Assembly: GCA_029204225.1 (NCBI GenBank)
Contig: MU832241.1
Span: 17,058 to 81,057 of the forward strand
Direction of reading: 5' to 3'
DNA length: 64,000 bases
Source: Diphasiastrum complanatum
Taxonomy: Eukaryota; Streptophyta; Lycopodiopsida; Lycopodiales; Lycopodiaceae
Shown piece by piece: positions 59,801-64,000 of the stretch (positions are counted from its first letter, which is position 1; every line of letters starts with the position of its first letter). The translations under genes and the position numbers were made by a program. Under the pieces are notes generated by a model. The model had not been told where the DNA came from, did not search any database, and saw only the letters and a list, made by a program, of their open reading frames with translations.

Positions 59801-62800
59801 CTCTTCCTTAGGAATGTGTACAAAGGCCTTACATCCAAAGATTTGCAAATCGTTCACCTTTGGCTTCTTCTTTGTGAATGCCTCCTCAGGTGGGTGCCCT
59901 TCGTTTGGAGGTTGTAGCCTTTCGTTTGGGTCAAATAGGCTAAAGGACTAGAAACTAAGGGCTTTTTGAACTTTTGAACTGTTTCTTCACCTTGAAGAAA
60001 CTTCACCTTTCACTTGTGAAGGGACCCAACTCCACTTTCAGTATGAAAATTTTTAATGAAGTTGAAACTTATTTTGTCTTTCAACTCCCTTCAGGCCCTC
60101 TTCAAACCAATCCAATGGTTTTTGCACATCGAATGGCCCGCAGCCCCCAATAGGAAAAAATTTGCCATTTTTTACGGGGGCATGGGCACTTTTTTGGGGG
60201 AAAAAAATGACAAAAAAAACTTTGAAATCTGGTCATTTGAAACACGTTTGGAAACACATTTGGAAACTCTTCCAAACGCATTGGGTTGCAACAGTGAGAG
60301 GATGGGAGGTGCCTAAAATGACCATAGACGAATCGGTTACCAAAAGAATAATAATTTAGATTGATAACCAGGACAAGTGTATATCTCAAGCAGGGTAGAT
60401 GTATCCTAGAAGCCTGTCCGACCAAGGACCAGAGATGCAGGCAAAGTATGAGTGCTATAAGCATAGCCGTCAAAACTGGAGTTAGCCAGGTCATGACAGG
60501 GACTAGCTAGCAAGCTATCAGCCAACCACTGAGTGACATCAAAGCACAAGAATGGAAACTACAAGTCATTACTGATTGGTTGAGTCAAACACATCAAACT
60601 AAGACAGCAGTCTTAAGGTGGGTAGAGGAATTTTATTCTACTCACCGTATGGCTACAATTAGCAAGCTTGGAGCAAACGAGGACTAACTTGTCACTGTAG
60701 CCACATTCAAAAGAGAAAACCATGATCAAAAGAAAGATCGGTTTAAGAGTGAGAAAAACTCATTTTAGTGAAAGAAAAATTTAGCTAATATTTTCAAAGA
60801 AATCAACTTACAAGAGGCTAAAAATTAATCATAGGAATGAAAAAATCGAATCGCCTTAGAATGAGGTTAGTGGAGGATTGCTGGTAACTGGTTTGAGAGG
60901 ATGACAAGAACTCAATCCTTTCATTGGAAGATGAAAGTCCTAGATATTAACTGCATCACTCTATACTTTCAGGCCTTAAAAAGATATTGGTGGGGGATCA
61001 TTTGTAACTAGCTTGAAAGGAGGACAAAACTGTGGAGCTTTTTGCCTATCACTAAAATGTGGAGAGCAGACAATAAAACCCGAGTGACCCTGCTGATTCC
61101 AAGCAGTTTGGGATAGGTTTGGAGCATCCTGGGGTTGTATTGTAGCAAGATTCAAATGTTAACTAGGAGGATGACCAATTTGCCGAAATAATCTCGTTAT
61201 GCGGAAACAATCCGTTAACGAGCAACAGGTTCATGAGCTAGCCAAAGGCATTGCAATAGTTCCTTCATTGCCAGAATTGACAAGAATTAATCAAGGAGCA
61301 ATGATTCCTTCTAATAATTGAGTGAGGAAATATCAGGCGGTTAGTTTATCACTGGGCAGCAGACAGCAGACAAACCAGGGAACATAGTTATGAACAAGAC
61401 AATGAGAGCATCAAATGATAATAAAACAGGCCATATAATAATGGTGGAATAGAAATCTCCAATCGAGAATGGTTATGCACTGGTTCGTATGGCATATGGA
61501 CACTTTATGGACTATAGAGCCCCTAAAGGCCCATCTTCTTTTGTAAGTAGAGTATTTACGGCTTGTAGAGATAGCTTACAAGTAGACTGGCCACTTCATC
61601 CTTTGGACTACATAGTAGTTTTTAAGAAGTTCCTTCACAAAACAGTGTAAATAACGTAGTCGCCAAATCATAAGGAAGTTGTCAGTGAATATAGTAGTGC
61701 ATGAGTTTGAGCAAATACATCCCCATGTAGACATATGTACCAAGACTTTTTCAAAAAAGAAGCAAGATACATGTAAAAAACGAGGAGAGCCACAACTCTG
61801 CAAGTATGGTCCTTTATATGGTGATACCATGCGAACCGCAGGGTCAAGAAAGGCCACGTAGAGACAAAACGAGATAGTCTAGAACAACTTTGTATTCTCA
61901 CAAATTCAAAGGAAGATGGCAACAAATGGTGCGATCCAAGCCTTTGAAGGACCTAAGAATGATGTAGGTGGTACTCCACTTTTAGCAGGAACATGGTTTA
62001 TAGGTGAGCTTTAATTATCCAATTGTCACAATTCATTCATTCCAAATCAAATTATACGGTTATTGGCCTGATCAAAGTTGACCACATTGTAATGGTTACA
62101 GAGTGTGAATACATTTTAAATATGCAATCAGTATGCAACAAAGAATTATATACAGCCTGTTATCATACATCGAATCCTGCTTCTGTAGTCAAACAGTTTC
62201 TATCATCTTGTACAAGGAACTGGTAACTCTGGTCTTACAGTTATAATTGAGAGTATAGGTTAGATTGGAGCTAAAATGTACATTTAACTATAATCCTTCC
62301 ATTTTGAGGGATGGTCACTAACTTGGTAGGATGTAGGCCTTGTGAAGGAAAGAACAATTCCTCTTACATAAAAGTAAAGACACTGAAAACCTACGTCATA
62401 CAGGCATCAGAATATTTGGGTCAAAAATTTTCAAGGGACGTGAAAACAGTGAACGGGGTTTCAAAGAAACAGATAGAAAACCTCTCGATTTTCAGCTGCA
62501 TAACTAAGAACACCAATATTTCGATCAATTTCGTCTTTCATAAGCTTTAAAGCTTCATCCCTGGCATGTACTCCTTTTCGAAGAACTTCCACTTCTGCGT
62601 TCAACTCATTCATCTCCTTTTCCGCATATCGCAAAGCCTGATCATCACAAAAGAACCTTACAGCAGGAATACTGATATCAACAGCCAGTGGCCACCAAAA
62701 ATCTCCTTACAAGTTTGAAATCTTAAAAGCCAGAACAAGGAACTTTCAAATAATTGTAAATGTCTAAAGAGGTTCCTAACTTGTTCAGCCAGAGTTGCAC

Positions 62801-63285
62801 GCTCATTTTCCGTTATCTCCTGACGTAGCTCATTGACAAGCTCAGTCTTTGATTCAAGTTCCTGTATAAGCTCAAATTCCCTTTGTTTGGATAAATTTAA
62901 ATCCTGAAAAGTCACATGTATACTGCCATAAATGAATCAATGTGGGAAGAACCTTTGCAGACAATCACTTGAACTTATACCTTAGCCTCACGCTGCTTTA
63001 TCTTATGGAAAATGTGTTCACTTAAGGCTGATTAACCCTGTGATTGTAATTTGAACTGAAACATTATGCTTGAAAGCCTTTTCAAGAAGAAAGGCCCATT
63101 TTTTCTTTATAAGGAGCATGAGGAATTACCTGCTTAATTTGAGTTGCAAACTTCAAAGCTTCGGTTGTTTGGACAGCATCTTCCTTAATTTCACTTAGGA
63201 GGAGGTTCCTGGATCTTATTTCTTCCTGCATAGCACTAACTTGTGCTACTAACTGCTTGATCTTCTTATCAGCAATTACTAATGC
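56897..63285 (-). CDS. Tail-anchored coiled-coil protein, host gene, 3' part (five exons seen)
   Basis: Minus-strand exons are 63285-63130 (52 codons), 62903-62781 (41), 62637-62482 (52), 57567-57385 (61) and 57027-56897. The first four start and end in phase 0 with good AG/GT borders. The protein reads ALVIADKKIKQLVAQVSAMQ, then EIRSRNLLLSEIKEDAVQTT, QREFELIQELESKTELVNEL, ALRYAEKEMNELNAEVEVLR and MQLRIKELEADLRRRDALLK. These are heptad-like, rich in Glu, Lys and Leu. A Ser-rich linker follows, then a hydrophobic C-terminus FSGLFFMTFGGYLTASIF plus LLVYT and a TGA stop, fitting a tail anchor. The last exon needs a one-base phase shift or an alternative acceptor (near 57019), so its junction is not settled. 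A small exon (IKQREAK) near 62980 is possible. I do not recognise the family; nuclear-envelope, peroxisome or mitochondrial tail-anchored coiled coils are the kinds to compare. The 5' end lies beyond the window. No damage seen in the exons, so it is probably functional. Confidence 0.68.
57986..58084. repeat. Two-copy tandem repeat, about 48 bp, in the long intron
   Basis: Two units share GTATTAACCAATTGCAAGGA then GTTARGACYACAAATCCTCA. They differ at two or three bases. They lie beside the G insertion. Confidence 0.9.
58133..58403 (-). repeat. Element G 3' LTR, about 270 bp
   Basis: It is the inverted match of 53131-53402, from TTAGAATTTGC at its left end to TTTAATTCTAAC at its right end. On the minus strand it is preceded by AAGGGAGAGAG, a good PPT. 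Confidence 0.88.
58460..59220 (-). pseudogene. Element G RT end and RNase H
   Basis: The minus strand gives HTPIEPGKKLYKLDESQPFD, then LYRQLVGSLIYLTTTRLDIC and WKAAKRILQYVKGTSDYGL. RNase H follows as CGYVDANWGGDYDDCRSTTG, VALSTTEAEYKAMCSAAQEA, IHSDSQSGIQLAKNP, HIEIQYHFIRERLLSREIHV and a terminal DIFTMPLIREKFDMF. A short frame change near 58870 separates the two pieces. RT before this point, including the YVDD box, is deleted. Confidence 0.9.
59321..59890 (-). pseudogene. Element G integrase tail and linker
   Basis: An open minus-strand frame of 178 codons begins MNDLQIFGCKAFVHIPKEER, with KGIFLGYDDRVKGYRCFDPV and IHVSRDVIFDESKMYEDED. An acidic, Asp/Ser-rich linker ends at LPKWLERLMESCDMDD and a stop at 59321. 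The integrase core upstream is deleted. The linker between integrase and RT in Copia elements is variable and has no enzymatic role. Confidence 0.85.
60116..62481 (-). other. Remainder of the long intron, no gene seen
   Basis: AT-rich sequence between the G leader remnant and the exon ending at 62482. There is a G-rich patch near 60171-60210 and a loosely duplicated GGATTGCTGGTAACTGG / GGATCATTTGTAACTAG pair near 60870 and 60990. I see no additional exon with confidence. Confidence 0.45.
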
Positions 63286-63289
63286 CTGC

Positions 63290-64000
63290 ATGCCAAAACA
63301 CATATACCTTTAAGCTAGAAAAAATCCTAAGTTTTGAAAATGTCCTGTGAGCAATTCAGCAGACTCAAATTATAAACTAGGGCTAAATTTTGGGTTAGCA
63401 TATAGGGTTCAAGGTTGCAAAACGGGTTTTATATTCCAGCAAGGTTAAGGCTCTTCCAGGGCTTCAATTACACCTACTCAAAAAACAAGTATCACACATG
63501 TTGATAGCATAATTTTACAAATATATCCTTGATTCATCCACTTGGTATCAAAAAAGTGTTGTGGTATGTAATGCAACATGAGAGGGGACCAAGGGTAAGA
63601 GAAAGAAAAAGAAAGAAAGGAAGAAAGCTTTATTGATGTCTTTGAAAGACCAACAGGTAGTGTCCTCACCAGGTTCAGAATCAACCTTTTCAAAATCGCC
63701 TGAATCAGAATGAATCATGGTACAAAATTGGGTCCATCCCGAAAGAATCGTACAGACTCGGCACAAAACTTTGCAGATTTTTCTAGATATATGAATAATG
63801 TCCACAACGTTTCTAGAATCTTATAAATATTAGATTGCTATTGAAGTTCACTGTTGCTTTGTAGCAAGCTGACGCTTAAAACCAGATTAGTCTTCACAGA
63901 ATCACAAGTGCACATGACAATGTTGAATAGACACAATTCAAACCTCACAGACTAGAATTTAAGTTCCAACTCCCACTTGACATTGTAATTTATGATTTAT
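63290..64000 (-). other. Upstream intron of the coiled-coil gene
   Basis: It lies 5' of the first visible exon on the minus strand. No further coiled-coil exon is evident. A purine-rich stretch (GAAAGAAAAAGAAAG) lies near 63600-63627. The gene's start is presumably beyond 64000. Confidence 0.4.

Larger units (their letters stand above)
58133..60115 (-). mobile_element. Copia element G, internally deleted, inside the host gene's intron
   Basis: On the minus strand: leader remnant (60115-59895, matching the F leader), a deletion joint near 59890, integrase tail and linker (59857-59321), a second deletion that removes nearly all RT, RT end and RNase H (59220-58460), a purine-rich PPT and the 3' LTR (58403-58133). 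The LTR matches F, so F and G are one family with complementary losses. No 5' LTR was found. The element has the same orientation as the gene. Confidence 0.88.

Noticed and set aside
60102-60494. 130-codon minus-strand frame in the long intron
   Set aside because: It overlaps the G leader remnant and a G-rich patch, has no domain or heptads, and good splice borders are lacking.

Overview
The window looks like a repeat-rich, AT-rich piece of nuclear genome from a land plant with a large genome. A fern or similar seedless plant is my best guess, but the species is not determined. The evidence is LTR retrotransposons of both Copia and Ty3/gypsy type primed from the tRNA-iMet or a tRNA-Asp-like site, GT-AG introns, very long AG/CT microsatellites, and only two convincing non-retrotransposon genes in 64 kb.

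Layout. 0-2.4 kb: no gene. 2.4-15.4 kb: a decayed gypsy element on the minus strand is intermixed with two halves of one Copia family. The plus-strand half holds integrase to 3' LTR (4019-7303). The minus-strand half holds 5' LTR to integrase (15365-12754). The halves share about 520 bp of integrase in inverted orientation. 15.4-19.8 kb: LTR-like pieces, a (CT)n tract, a 24-25 bp degenerate tandem array and a tandem duplication of about 400 bp. 20-23.4 kb: a Copia gag fragment fused to a second gypsy element (gag, protease, RT). 23.9-28.5 kb: two (GA)n tracts, a gypsy integrase tail, and a broken multi-exon gene of unknown family. 29.3-31.6 kb: a broken multi-exon gene with the QKP and FSGSGTT motifs of bacterial-type N4/N6 amino-DNA methyltransferases. 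32.1-34.1 kb: the only intact long single-exon gene, an NmrA-like NAD(P)-binding protein, flanked by two minisatellites that share a core motif.

34.2-50.1 kb is a clear nested retrotransposon stack. A Copia LTR (family D, plus strand) is split at TAAAG by a 13.4 kb Copia element A (minus strand, 35637-49024). A is in turn split by two more Copia elements: B (37514-40194, TSD TATAT) and C (40371-45090). Boundaries, PBS, PPT and reading-frame continuity of the hosts agree. 50.1-55.1 kb: further Copia fragments (I, E, F).

56.9-63.3 kb holds a host-type gene on the minus strand. It is a long coiled-coil protein made of phase-0 exons with a C-terminal membrane segment. Its intron of about 4.9 kb holds a same-strand internally deleted Copia element G, of the same family as F.

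All retroelement coding regions are broken by stops, frameshifts or deletions, so the window is mainly a record of insertion, deletion and rearrangement. Coordinates of fragment edges are by eye and good to roughly 5-20 bp unless bounded by a TSD or LTR end. Percent identities are hand counts.
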